DNA of 64,000 bases from Thereva unica (taxonomy: Eukaryota; Arthropoda; Insecta; Diptera; Therevidae). The stretch lies in NCBI GenBank assembly GCA_949987705.1, contig OX465282.1, forward strand, positions 33,816,039-33,880,038. Direction: 5' to 3'. The first letter of the stretch is position 1. Each line of letters opens with the position of its first letter. Below the pieces are notes generated by a model, which was given only the letters and a program-made list of their open reading frames with translations, was not told the DNA's origin and searched no databases. Both the position numbers and the translations under genes were made by a program. This document shows positions 23,090 to 34,754 of this stretch, piece after piece.

Positions 23090-23765
23090 AAATAACTTCC
23101 CACGGGGAATCGCAATTGAGAGCAAAAGAGGAAGCAATCATAACAAATTCAGTTGGTTTTTCGTTAATAGTTAAAAATAGTGATGTACAAAAATGGTCAT
23201 TCAGTTTTGTCCTCCAACCTTCTCGCTCACTGGCTAAAGTCCTCCAATTTCGTACGCCCAACAGGTGTTCAGCGTTTGTATCTACGGCATCTTTTCCTCG
23301 GCCATCCTGCTGTCACCGATTATGATTCCCTTGTATATTTTTTTCACTGGTCTGTTTTCCTGCATTCGCGCCCTGCCCGTCCTAGTCTATTTATTTTGAT
23401 GTAGTTGACGATGTCTATTTCTTTGTAAATTTGGTACAGTTCGTCATTGTATCTGATTTTCCACATACCGTTTACGTTTAATGGTCCAATAATGTGTCTT
23501 AAGATTTTTCTCTCAAAAGCTCCTAATTAGTTTGCGACTTCAGGCCTTATAAGAGATTTGTATAGTTCAAATTTAGTTTTCCTGTATAACAATCTTGATT
23601 GAAGTACTTTACGCAGTGAATAAAAACTTTGATTGCCCTGTTGTATTCTGCTTTTAACTTCCTCCATCTCTTCGTTTGTTGACGACACTATTGTTCCTAG
23701 GTATTTAAAGCTCTTCCCTACCTCTATATTGGTCTTGAAGTCTTGTCTTTGGCTTGTACATTAAG
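23090..23765 (-). pseudogene. RTE-like RT C-terminal fragment
   Basis: The minus strand reads YLGTIVSSTNEEMEEVKSRI, QQGNQSFYSLRKVL, KFELYKSLIRPEV, RKILRHIIGPLNVNG, YNDELYQIYKEIDIVNYIK, and near the end GVRNWRTLASEREGWR. This is the palm-thumb and C-terminal tail of RTE-like RT proteins. The Y-G-SETW segment between RPEV and ERK is deleted, and frameshifts are present. It is a 5'-truncated relic inside E2. Confidence 0.75.
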
Positions 23766-24862
23766 CAAAACCAAGAATAAGACTAACACTTAGCCATGTT
23801 CGCAAGACCAAGATCAAGGCTTAGCCGTGCTCGCAAGACTAAGGCCAAGACTATATTAGTTTTGTCTTGTTCACTAGTTATGAAGATTTTAATTTTGAAG
23901 TTTTGGATTTATTTTAAATGTTTTAGCGTTCCGTGCAGCGAGCCGCACCGCGTCCGAACTAGTAACAAAAAAAAATTCAAACAAAATTCGGTATTTTTTC
24001 TAATATGTTTACGTTTAACAATATTTTATTGAAAGTTGTGCTCAATAGAAACTGAGTCCTTTTTCGAGCGAATTTGAAACGCGCCTAGTATTCCTGGCGT
24101 CGCCGAGTTAGCAATTTTTGTGGAAAAAACGCCTTAGTTGCAGGTTTTTGCCAAAAATCTTAAAAAAATTAAAAACCATAAAAAAAATGTTAAAACCAGA
24201 ATTTTAATGATTGGATATTGTAAAGAGAGTCTTTGAGTATACGTAAAAAAATCAGGACCAACATGGGAGTTTTTCTTTTGGCGCAGTAACAAATTTAACT
24301 TTTTAAATTCACTTAATTGCAAAATTCATTATGCAAAAACTATTTGACCGACCGTGATCGGGGTTTGGATATAAGTTAATCACGCCTTTAACTATCTAAT
24401 TCCAAAATTAAATTGGAAGATAATGGTCTCTCCTTTCCTTGTGCTAACTTTAAAGTGAGGTACTTTTTTTCGCGGTTTTCGGCTATTTTGCAATGCAAAA
24501 ATACAAATTTCAAAAATCCACCTTAGGGTAAGTTTTAGCAAATCTAATAACGAACAAAACATGCTCAACAAATTTTTCGCCTAGAAGCCTTCGTTAAGAG
24601 ATATTTAACAAGAAAGGCCAAAAAACAGGGAATTTTTAGTGAACTTTTCAGTTTTTGGGCTACCAAAAGTTTTCCTGGGAGTTTCATGCTTGCGCACCCC
24701 CTAAATATTGTTGAGGATATCATTTCTGACCGATTCCACCAAAAAAGTCCGTTACATCACGCCAAAACCACTGGAAATGCTCCAGCGCCCGGACTATTAA
24801 AGCATAGAAAGCGAGATATTTGCGAAAAACTGATTTTTGTGACCTTTGACCTCTAATATCTC

Positions 24863-25571
24863 AAGACGCGGACACGAGATTATATGAGACTTTTGACACA
24901 TCATTTAGAAAGCCAAAACAAAGGTTCATGCCAATTTTCAGCTTATTACCTCTCATTCCGAGGTCAAACTGTAATTTGACAAGTAAATGCAGAAAAGTGA
25001 AATTGTTATGTTCCGTAGCGTATGGCTCTTGTCGGGACCCGTCGTGTCTCAATTCAATGTCCCATTAACCCTGAGTTGAACGATGATAACGCCGACCACC
25101 TTTCATTATTCTCTTCTGAGATGATTACAGATGAAGATGGCAATATGAAAGAAGTGGAAATAGAAGAGTTAGAGAGATAATCAATAAAATTATTTCATAA
25201 CCTGTAACCTATGGGCTAGGCCTACTGGGGATACCATGCAAAAAGGCTGCTTGAGTTCTACTTCCAAGGTGGTGAGGAAAAGAAAACTATTGATTCTACG
25301 TAAATTCTGTACAAGACAGTTTTATGCAGATTTGTCTAATGAACAAAGTTTACTCAACCAAAATTTGCGTAAAGCCGATAATATACGAGATATTTGCGAA
25401 AAACTGATTTTTGTGACCTTTGACCTCTAATATCTCAAGACGCGGACACGAGATTATATGTGACTTTTGACACATCATGTAAAATGCCAAAACAAAGCTT
25501 CATGCCAATTTTTAGCTTATTACCTCAAATTCCGAGGTTGACCCCTTTTTTTGCCTTATTTGACTGGACTA
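24863..25571. repeat. Right arm of E1 with coding stub
   Basis: This is the inverted copy of 17666-18365. It contains a clean plus-strand frame at 25018-25179: RMALVGTRRVSIQCPINPEL, continuing to an acidic end EEVEIEELER-like and a taa stop, with aataaa at about 25183. The same frame lies on the minus strand of the left arm. It looks like the 3' end of a gene, perhaps an E1-family transposase exon, that became part of both arms. A second readable segment, GYHAKRLLEFYFQGGEEKK, follows at about 25230. Confidence 0.55.
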
Positions 25572-25572
25572 T

Positions 25573-25945
25573 AATTTAAAAACCGTAGAATAGTATGTAT
25601 TTAAAAAAATTAAAAAAAAAAAATTTCATTCCAAAATATTAAAAAAAAAAAAAATTTCACATTATTGCCGCCCCTAGTAATGTGCCGCCCTACGCCATGG
25701 CGTTGTTGGCGTAGGCGATAGTCCAGCCCTGCTTGTGATATTTGGCATTGACTTCTCAGAAAAAAGCTCGAAAAGTACGAATTTAAAAACCGTAGAATAG
25801 TATGTATTAAAAAAAATTTAAAAAAAAAATTTTCATTCCAAAATATTAAAAAAAATTTTTTTTCACATTATTGCCGCCCCTAGTAATGTGCCGCCCTACG
25901 CCATGGCGTTGTTGGCGTAGGCGATAGTCCAGCCCTGCTTGTGAT
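25573..25945. repeat. 207-bp tandem duplication of the hAT 3' end and flank
   Basis: The segment starting aatttaaaaaccgtagaata at 25573 recurs at 25780, each copy ending in the hAT terminus and cttgtgat. The duplicate starts with ctcagaaaaaagctcgaaaa, joined by ctca microhomology to flank sequence. It carries the hAT interior without E1 (aaaagtacgaatttaaaaac), a preserved empty site. Confidence 0.85.
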
Positions 25946-26984
25946 ATTTGGCATTGACTTCTCATAAATTCGGGGTTTTTCTAAGAAAATTGTGGACATT
26001 TTCATCTTTGATGTCATATTTTCATTTTCTAAATTTTTATGAAAAATTTGTTATTATTTGCGACCTTAAGACCCGTGGATGCCAAGTTTCATTGGAATCA
26101 CAACACAATTAGCAAATTCGGCCATATTGGAGCTAAGCGGGGATTTTGAATTTTGAGCCTGGCACGATCACGATGAACGGTGCTGCATCCGCTTTAGCCC
26201 ACCCAAGTCTACAGCATTATTCTTTAATTGATATAAGGTAGATTACTAATTATTTTTGTAAAAAACCCTTTTTCTTATCTGAAGTAAAGATAATCTAATT
26301 TTTGAATAATTGTACCGAACTCAAAGATATGAAACTCCAACAAGGACGAAATATAAATAATTTCCCTTAAATAAATTCTAATTAAATTTCTCAACGCTCT
26401 TGAACCTTTAATCCTTTCATTTCGATTACTGTAATAGAATATTGAAAAATTCATGCAACTGAATAAATTCTTGTAGCAATGTTTATTATTAAAGTTCGAT
26501 AACCTTTCTGTTTATATATTCTTAAAGCACAAAAAATTGAATTATAGTAAAAATTTCCTAAGAGTCAATGACTCGCGATTATCATCCCTCTCAACTCAGC
26601 AGAAACTATCCCTTGACGGAGGACATTTATCATTATAGCGCGGAAATGAGGGAACCAACCCAATAATGTCAAAATTGTAGAGATTAACATTTAATAATAT
26701 TCCGGTGGATTAATTGGTGAAATTGGATTTTAGCTGTGGAGAAGAGGGACGACTTTTAGTTTCCTTTTCAGTTGTCAGCACAATATGAGTGATTTGTAAG
26801 AGCTACCCATTTAATGACACTGATTGAAAAGAATAGTTATTACCTGGGAGCCTGTAAAATGGATATGTTAAATAAAAAATAGTTTGGAATGTTTTTTCTT
26901 TTCAGATCCTTGACGTACTAAACCATAATTATTTGTTTTGCTTTTGAGGCTCATTTCTTCTTCAGAAAGTTTACAGGTGGAGAA
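25946..26984. other. Unassigned AT-rich sequence
   Basis: No open frame with a family signature, repeat match or TIR pair was found in this kilobase. Confidence 0.4.
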
Positions 26985-27294
26985 GCCTGGGGAAAAATGT
27001 CGTTAGTAAATTAGAATAGTACATAGACAACGAAAGTCGCAACAGGGGCGGGAGTTTTACCGAAGAACCCGTGGTATGGCGGAATTCACACTACGTTGCA
27101 TATATTGCAAGAAGAGGAGAATGTGATCATGATCCTAAAGGTATCTTGGAGCGATGGAAAGAGCACTTTCGTTAATTCCTAAATGGCAAGATAACTGAGG
27201 AATTGGACGCTCCAGTAATAACTAATGATAATCCTCTGCTGCCGCCATCAAGCTGAGAAGAATCTAGCAGGGAGATCAACTGACTTAAAAACAA
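26985..27294 (+). pseudogene. RTE-like linker/RT N-terminal fragment
   Basis: Reading across two frames gives REFYRRTRGMAEFTLRCIYC, then DPKGILERWKEHFR, stop, FLNGKITEELDAPVITNDNP. This is the same EN-RT linker seen at 1985-2129, extended into the region before RT. Several stops and a frameshift near 27118 are present. Its 3' side is cut by the tagtccagtaaata terminus at 27295. Confidence 0.7.
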
Positions 27295-27895
27295 TAGTCC
27301 AGTAAATAGGTACTTTTTCTTTGGGAAAAATACCGCACGAGATTTTTTTTACCAAATAATTGTATATATTTTTATGAGCTTAAATTCAAAATGGCGTCAT
27401 CCCCACCCTTATGCTTAACTTACAGTGAAGAGAAACGTGTTTAATTCTATATCTCAAAAACTATGCATTTAATGACAAAAATGTGTATAATCTTTTTTGT
27501 AGATAAATAAGTGATTTAACTTTTTTGTTCAGACATTTTTTTTGTTAAGTCAATATGTTCGGAGTTATAGTGCTTCAAACTTTATGTATCAATTTCTTTG
27601 CACTATGTATATTTCGTTAACGGTTAGCCCGCCATAAAAAAATCTTCCTAAGAGTTATAGAACACATAATTATCTATAATTTTTGTTATAATTATTTTTT
27701 ACGTACTTATTTTAGTGTCAAAAAACACATTTGTCAATATCTTTTTGATTGCACGTTTTATTCCATCTTATCATTTATTTTCTCCTAAATACGAAGAAAT
27801 TTTTTTTTGTTTACATAAAAAAGATTTTCTATTTCTGGAGAAAAATGGCGCCATTCAGCATTGTGAATCAGCAGTCCATTCCTATTATGTCAGTG
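27295..27895. repeat. E3-type repeat copy joined to a MITE end
   Basis: It begins tagtccagtaaata, nearly the E1 terminus. It matches the reverse complement of 41960-42358 (ttaaattcaaaatggcgtca, tttcgttaacggttagcccg, cttcctaagagttatagaac). From about 27800 the sequence instead matches 60265-60363 (tttctatttctggagaaaaa, cagcagtccatt, tatgtcagtg). The second half is therefore the right part of the nested MITE pair found at 60 kb. Confidence 0.65.
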
Positions 27896-28194
27896 GGTTT
27901 GCTAAACCGCCTTAAGGATCTCGACTACGATGTCTCAGGTGGTCTTTTGGTTTTAATTGCGTCCATTTTATTTTTATTCGGGTCGTATGAGGATTATGTC
28001 TCCTGAAACAAGTGAATCCCGGGGTCTGTTCAAGATATCTGGTGTAGCTGCTTCGGGAACAGCTATTTTCAAACTGTCAAATTATCTAAAGTAGCAAGAT
28101 ATCTTGGCCACGAAAAAGCTGCTTTTATTCAAACATATTTATAAGTGTATCCATGCTGTCCGTTCTTTTAATTGATTAAAGAAGATTTTCCATT

Positions 28195-28251
28195 TGTTTT
28201 ATTTTTTATGTGGCATGAGTAGGCTCAGGAATTACCCTTTGTACCACTAGT
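28195..28251 (-). repeat. 3'-terminal fragment of the CR1/Jockey-like family
   Basis: On the minus strand it reads tggtacaaagggtaattcct, then gagcc..catgccacataaaa. This matches the 3' UTR at 6280-6326. It is a heavily 5'-truncated copy, cut by the hAT MITE at 28260. Confidence 0.7.
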
Positions 28252-28259
28252 CCCGTAAC

Positions 28260-29152
28260 TAGAGTTTCACGAGAGCGAGACAAGACAACAGTCGGCCGCG
28301 GTCTCGATCTCGCTGTGCGAGAGTGAGATCACTGTTGTCTTGTCTCGCATCCCAGCACAACAGTGATATTATAGTGTTGTGTCGCGATAGTATCGCGCTA
28401 TTCTTGTGAGAGTCAGTGTAGCACTCTCGATCTCCCCCAGCCACGAGCTTTGCGCCAATTTGTTTGTGCCTTTAAGGGGGTAAAATTAAAGTTGAATATG
28501 AAAAAAGATTTAAAAATTGTTGAAATATTATTAAAACATTTATGAAATATATTTTAATCCCACCCCTAAATCTAAACAGAATAAAAATACATTGAAAAAG
28601 AATTTCTTTTCGTAAAATTTTACATAAAATTCACATTTAAGAGAATTTTTATTCCCTCCTAATTAGAGTTCACTCTGGACGACATACCCTTCTCAAGAGA
28701 ATCCACTCAGAGTGTTCACTTAGTTTTTATTCACACCACCCAGTGTCTCCACGAGAGTAGTGTGCCTAGTGTAGGGACGCTTCTCTCGATCAGACAATGG
28801 GATGTTTAGAAGGATGCACTCTTGCTGTCGCCGACGTGTTGGGGATGTACCTTTAAACTCTGGAACTGGAACACTGGGGTTGTCCAGCTTATAAATATAA
28901 AGCTCTACTTTCTATAGAATCGGGAAATCCCGCAACGATCCAGGAAAAAAATTAACCGACTGGGAAATCCCGCGAGATTGAGCGAGAGCGCGAGAGTCTT
29001 GCATTCGATAGTGTTGTCTCGGCGAGACTGGGATTGTTTTACTGTCGCGCTACTCTCGCCATGGGGCAGAAGCTGTTGTCTCGCGTATTGTCTTGTCTCG
29101 CATGCGACAGTGCGAGAGTTGCAACACTAGTGTTGCATCTCGTGAAACTCTA
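28260..29152. mobile_element. hAT-type MITE, 893 bp
   Basis: The TIR tagagtttcacgaga / tctcgtgaaactcta has cccgtaac duplicated at 28252-28259 and 29153-29160. The subterminal 150-200 bp on both sides is dense in gagacaagacaac / gttgtcttgtctc motifs in both orientations, as expected for transposase-binding subterminal repeats. The interior (about 28470-28900) is AT-rich and non-coding. Confidence 0.85.
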
Positions 29153-29160
29153 CCCGTAAC

Positions 29161-32100
29161 TTATTATTAATCATTAGCCCAAATAAAACATCAGTTTATC
29201 CAGTCGTTTTAATTAATTTCCAAATGGCAGTTACACATACATGTAGAATTTACAATAGTTATTTCGTAACAGTAACAGTACATCTTACAGAAAATTAGTA
29301 AAGAGTTTTTTTGTTTAGAATAAAATTATTTACATTTTATTATAAGGCTGTAAATTGTGGTAAATTGAATAATTAAGAAGTTATAAGCCCTAGAACACAA
29401 AAATTAGTGATAATATTTTATTTTAAAAGCTATAACTCGTTTTCAAGAGTTAAACTGATTGTGTTGCTGTGCCCCTTGAGATTGGGGGTTTGGGTGGGTG
29501 ATGATGCAGGTTTATACGCACATATACCAAGAGTAGTAGAAAATTATCGAAACAGTTAAAAAAATTGAGGCCTCAGTACAATTTACCGTCGTGTCAGGTT
29601 AGTATTGTAAAATTTCAAACTATGTAAGTACGCAACTACAATTAACAAATTGGGTCGCATTTTTTCAATGTGAATAAGCTTGGTTTTATAAATCGGATCA
29701 GGACAACCTAAAAACCAGCCACTTAATTACCAATAAATCCTCGTTCTCTGAAGTACGTATAACGAGGATTTATTGGCAATTACGAAAAGGCTGGTGTACG
29801 TAAACTTTTTTGACTCACTGTTCATACCCTAAAAAAATTTTCATTCTAGTGCCTTACACAATCAACTGGACCAATTACTATGAAACTTTCAGTAAATATA
29901 CTTTTTGGTAAAAAGACCCTAAAAAGTTGGAGGCCAAAATGCATTTGTTATCTAAAATTTGAAATGCCGGCCTGCATAAAATCAATTAAGTCCAAAATGA
30001 AAACTTTTTTTTTCCAAAATGTAGACTCCACGCCACCTTGCGAATGCATAAAAAAAGAAATGTTTTAAATGTAATTTTGTTTACTTATTTTACATTTGTT
30101 TATAACTCAAAAAACAACAATTGCCTTTCGGTCATTTTGAAAAAACAGATTTAAAACTACGGATATGCTAATAAATTTCGGAACCTTTATTTTAGAAAAA
30201 ATGGAGATGTTGAACTTGTTTTTTGGCCAATTGTTGCATATTTTGAGCCATAGTTTGGACTGTATCATTTTGAAGCCTATTCATTTCATTAGGTTTGCTA
30301 GAAACTTACTTACACGCATTATATTGCAGTATTGTTAATTTAGCTATAAAGTGTTTTTTTTTATCTTTTCATAAAGTTTAGTTGCAAACTTTGCTGTTTC
30401 TTAAAATTCTAGTTCTTTTATATGATAATAAAAATTACTCGATAAATGAAATGTTTTCTTTAGAATACATACGTCTCAATGGATTGCCCACTATTTATTT
30501 TTAGAGACATACTTTCCACTTTACCATTTAGAAATAAAACCTTAGAGGGTTTAGTTTCCCATAAGTGTTTTATCATAACTAAATGTTTACCTTCACAAGT
30601 GTTTAATCGGCGAATAAGTGTTTCTTTTTTCAAAATCGTGTGCTCAGGTTAGAAGTTTTTGGTAATTACCTTACGCGTTTAATTTCTGTGTTAGGAATAA
30701 AACACTTTAGATTTTGTGCCTTAATCGCTACTTCTGTTTTAAAAGTAAACAATTCCCATCATTAAACACTTTATCTTTTAGAAATTAACACTAGAGTGTT
30801 TTACACTTGAATTTGGAGTGAAAAGACAGTAATTTTTTGCAATAAAGTAATCCTTAGCTCTTGCGGGGAGAGGGGGGAATGAGGAACCTTCCTTGTGTCC
30901 GACACTGTATTAGGCCCTGTTAGCGAAAGTGGTAGATGAAGAAGTAGATAAAATAATGAATTGTATCAAATATATAACGACCCTGAATTAGCCTATTTCA
31001 AGATTCATATGTTAGCCGTTTGAGAGTATGCAAGGCATACTACAAGCATGGACTAGGCAAAGATACTAAAATAATAGTACATAATATGTATTATATATAT
31101 TATATACAAAAATATCGAGAACGGTGAAAAGGGACGATTATAATGAAAATTTAAACTAAAACGAATTTTTCGGTACTTCTCGAAAATATTTGTGACATGG
31201 CAAAAAAAATATATAAAAATTTAAACTGATTTTGAAATCAATTAATTGTTGATTGACGCATATTTGAGTTTTAAGAACAACAGTTTAATAATAATAAAAA
31301 AAAATCATACATATATCGACAAAATTGCATGCCACACGATAAAGGGGAATTAATTTTTTCTATGGATTACTTTTAATTTCCATTTCATGGTTATTAAATA
31401 ATAGATAATCTCCAACCACTAAGCCCCTTTTTATATACATACATATGTATACATACATCAAGTATTACTGATTCCGATAATGCATCGGGTGAAACAGGGA
31501 GGCCGTGTATGAACAACCACTTGTGTTATATAGGTAAAAAGGACGAGAAAAAAATTGGAATAATCGACAAATATGAGACACTGTCATATGCATAACATAC
31601 TCGTATTTCCCGCTCTATAATGGGGCTTGATTGTTACCTTGGTAGCAGGCCCTTATAACAGTTTTTATTATTATTTTTTTTTGTAATTATATTTTTTTTA
31701 CCGTTAATGTATTGTTGATTGCTAAATTTTCAATTGATAATCATCTAGTTCCAGTAAAAAAGAATTAGGATATGAATTAGCAAAACACTTGAGTCAAGTT
31801 GTGTTAAAAACTTTCACTTTTTCACTATTTTCAATATTTTTTTTGTTAAATATCTTAAACAATTCGAATTTCGTTATTTTTAAACGTTTTTTTTTTTGTA
31901 TTCACACAAAAACTCCTTAAATTATTTTGGAAAATAAAAAAAATTTCAAACAAGGAAACTTTTATTTCCGTCTCAATAAATTAGCCGATATCCAACCGCC
32001 CTGATAGACAACTCGATAACTAGTGACTAGCGACAGTGAGCGTTACTGGCTGGATTTGTTTGGAATTTAGTGTTGGTCACATATCACACTACTTCAATCA

Positions 32101-32760
32101 TCCTAGTCTATCCGTGTTCAATGTAGGAGCTTTCTGGCTGGGAAGGATGTCGTTGGGTTAATAACTACGAGCTAGGCTTTCCACATTTCAAGGTGCAGGT
32201 AGAGGTCCTGTTCTTTTTTGTATATTAGTTTATTGATGAGGACAATCACTACCGTAACGAATATCAATACACATTTCATGCCACAAGTTGCCTGTCTTCG
32301 CGACGTCATCAACACGCATTGTTTCGTGTGAAATCTTAATTGTCCTTCGGGGGTTTGTTTACAACCAAACGAAAGTTGGTTGGTTTTTGTTTTTGATGAC
32401 AAAGTAATAATGACGATAGATGAATTTTTGCATGTTGAATGGTGATTTCGTTAGTTCTTCGTTGGAAACTTTTGGGTGTGAATTCATGTTTTATAGAGTA
32501 ATAAAAAAATTGGGCCTAATACTTTTGAATTTGAACTTTTAGCATGCCTCGCAAGAGGTTACAAGTCTATTGGGCAAAGAGAAGAATAGGTTAAAATAGG
32601 TATAATCAAGTTTATTGAACTGCCTTTTTGTTTAAATATAGAATTTGGAAGATATTTTGGGTAATGTTAATATTAACAAAGTAGCAAAAACTTTTTCAAG
32701 TGCTTGTTAAAAGAGGATTACCGTGTGGATTACCGTGTGGCATTCAGCTAAACAATATAT
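29161..32760. other. Unassigned AT-rich sequence with one hairpin
   Basis: No coding signature was found in 3.6 kb. An imperfect hairpin lies at 29713-29797, with stems containing ccaataaatcctcgtt. It is followed by a terminus-like gactcactg at 29813-29821, resembling the cagtgagtcaaaaaag end of Tc1-like MITEs. The opposite end is missing. The rest is simple AT-rich sequence. Confidence 0.4.
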
Positions 32761-32765
32761 TTATT

Positions 32766-33340
32766 AACTTCTCAGCATAGGGAAGTTATTGTAAGCGGTC
32801 CGAAACTCGAAATCGAAATTTTCAACGTATTTTCATTTTTCAAGGTCCCAATAGCATTTTAAGCAAATTTGAGAAGAAGTATATGTGTGTGTGTACGTAT
32901 GTGGTCATTTTTTCCTTAACGATATCGCGCGCACCAAGAAGATAACAACTTCGTTGAGGTGTCGTTCGAAGCGTATTAATGGAAATGTGATCTGAAAAGA
33001 TTTTTATAAAATTTGGTCGAGCCGTTTTTTGGTTCAAACGACATAAGTGATTTTTGCACCTTTAGGATATCGCCCGAACCCCAAAAGATAGGTGGTCTTA
33101 CTTGAGGTGTAGTTCGAAGCGTATTAACGAAAATATAATCTGAAAAGATTTCCATTTAATTCAGTTGAACCCTTTTTTTGTTTAAACGACGTTCGTGATT
33201 TTTAAACTATACGACTATATCGACTTCTTTGAGTGCCGAAAGAAGCATATTAACAAAAAAATTTCATAACATTCGGTCGGGCCTTTTTTGTTTTAATGGA
33301 AAAACATCGGCTCAGTGTCAGAAAGACCTTAAATAGATAA
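32766..33340 (+). repeat. Dispersed repeat B
   Basis: It begins cttctcagcatagggaagtt, then attgtaagcggtccgaaact, and carries a short gtgtgtgtgt stretch near 32885. The first 165 bp match 63840-64000. Internal units of about 170 bp repeat imperfectly (gaagcgtattaa near 32969, 33117 and 33244). No protein motif was seen. Confidence 0.65.
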
Positions 33341-34190
33341 CTTTTGCAATACCTAATAAACTCGATGGAATGAGACCCGTTCTAAACGAAGTGATCTTTT
33401 TTGGGTTCAGCACAGCGATAGCCTTCCAACGAAACATCACTTGTCAAAATCCGACAATTTTTAAAAATCGTGCTTAAATTTCGTTACCCTTTAAAAACAT
33501 CACGAATTTTTCAAGCCTTGGATCAGCACTTTGGAATTGTTTTCTATGTCCTACAGTATCAGAAAATTGGGATGAACCAGAATTACCAGTAGTTACAGAA
33601 AAAATTGATATTTTTAGTCAAGTTTGACAAGTATATTGATTAGTTTTGCTAATATCTCCGAAAAGCTTTGGAATTTCTAAATGTCATTATCATTGACGCT
33701 TCAACACGCTCAATACCAATACGAACACCTGTTTTAGTGTAGCGTGCATACGCAGTACGAAGGCAATGTTTGTTTGCTTACGTTCGGGAAAAAAATTCTC
33801 CAGAAAAATCATATGGCTTTACCACTATTATAATAATTTGAACTAGCTTATCTCAGGATTACTTTGTCACCAGTTCTGATACTAGTCAATTTCCCACTAC
33901 TGCTAAACGGAATACTATTTTGTCAGTTCATTCTGTCTACGTTCATCATACTGGGAAGTTGATCGTGTGAACCAAAGGGGTCAAACCTACATCCCAACTA
34001 GTTTTAATAGTATATGCGCAAAAATTTTAGCGATTATATCATGTTTGTGGAAAAGGGTTTAAAAGTTTTCTTAAAAGGGCAGTTTGAAGCAATTTACGGT
34101 GTAGTAAAAAAAATTGCACTGCAGCTTCTATTCTTGTTAAAAGGCGCATCGGCGGGCACTGCGACATATTCTATTTGGTCTATTGTGCCA
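33341..34190. other. Unassigned sequence
   Basis: No supported feature. The open frame 34014-34199 lacks a recognisable domain. Confidence 0.35.
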
Positions 34191-34195
34191 AACCC

Positions 34196-34450
34196 ATAGT
34201 TAAAAACCTTCCAGGTTAAGGCTTTCAATATAGCCTAAAATTGATTTAGGATTCATATCCTAAATATCCCTGGGATCAGGGAAGTCGCGATGGAGGAGAC
34301 TCAATCTCTTCCTTGCTGTAGCTTCAAAGTGCTCCGCAGTTTCGAGAGATGTCCTACAGAAGCAGAACCGACAGCCACAATCAACTACCAGCCCTAATTC
34401 TGCTTAGATGATAATTGAACGAACAGTGGCCCGTCAGGAGCTCTGTTATT
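34196..34450 (-). pseudogene. LOA/I-like non-LTR protein C-terminal fragment
   Basis: The minus strand reads AELGLVVDCGCRFCFCRTSL, ETAEHFEATARKRLSLLHRD, then MNPKSILGYIESLNLEGF. This matches the end of LOA/I-group pol proteins, where a CxFC..E(T/S)xEH zinc-like motif precedes a terminal leucine-rich segment. Stops interrupt it. It has no RT or RNase H. Confidence 0.6.
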
Positions 34451-34754
34451 GTTTTCATCTCCCACCTCTTGAAATTTAAATGTTTTCTTGCTTGAGCTAC
34501 ATAAATTTGAATGAAAAAGATTCATCACCCTGGATATTTGTACATTAATGATGAAACAGTTGGTTGACTCAATTCTTGATGGCCGTTATTACGTAGCAGC
34601 TTGCTAAGCTGTCTGTTTGGTGGAAACATGGCACTAGGTGATAAAGTAATAAAAAAGTACAAAATAAGGCCAATTTTAACATCATAATTGCTTATAACTA
34701 AAAATAAATCCGTAACATTAAAATTGTGCCGACATTGTTCATAGGAAATACTCC

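Larger units (their letters stand above)
20259..24796. mobile_element. E2: long-inverted-repeat element, TTA target site, inside E1
   Basis: The ends tagtccaggcgcc and ggcgcccggacta (one mismatch) are flanked by TTA at 20256-20258 and 24797-24799. The left arm is 20259-21467 (about 764 bp once the MITE at 20811 is removed). The right arm is 24043-24796. Arms share ggttttggcgtgatgtaacg, tcgaaaaaggactcagtttc and the ttagttgcaggtttttgcc region. The 2.6-kb centre holds an RT fragment on the minus strand and otherwise unassigned sequence. No transposase was recognised. It shares the tagtcc terminus and TWA target with E1. Confidence 0.75.
17666..25571. mobile_element. E1: long-inverted-repeat DNA element, TAA target site
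   Basis: The ends are tagtccagtcaaat and complement, with a 3-bp duplication TAA (17663-17665, 25572-25574). Arms of about 700 bp run 17666-18365 and 24863-25571. Each arm contains an outer and an inner copy of a 120-170-bp block (gacctcggaatgagaggtaa type) around a unique segment. Between the arms lie a Cys-rich coding region (18489-20053) and the inserted element E2 (20259-24796). Without E2, E1 is about 3.4 kb. TWA target sites are typical of PIF/Harbinger, but no Harbinger transposase is visible. Confidence 0.75.
17305..25731 (+). mobile_element. hAT element remnant hosting nested insertions
   Basis: The termini cagggccggacta and tagtccagccctg are flanked by the 8-bp duplication cttgtgat at 17297-17304 and 25732-25739. 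After removing the inserted E1 (17666-25571) the element is only about 520 bp. It keeps the two ends and the C-terminus of a hAT transposase, so it was already a deletion derivative. Its 3' end is duplicated in tandem downstream (25780-25937). Confidence 0.85.

Noticed and set aside
29713..29822. Complete Tc1-like MITE
   Set aside because: The right end resembles a Tc1-type terminus and a hairpin is present, but no left terminus or TA pair could be found.
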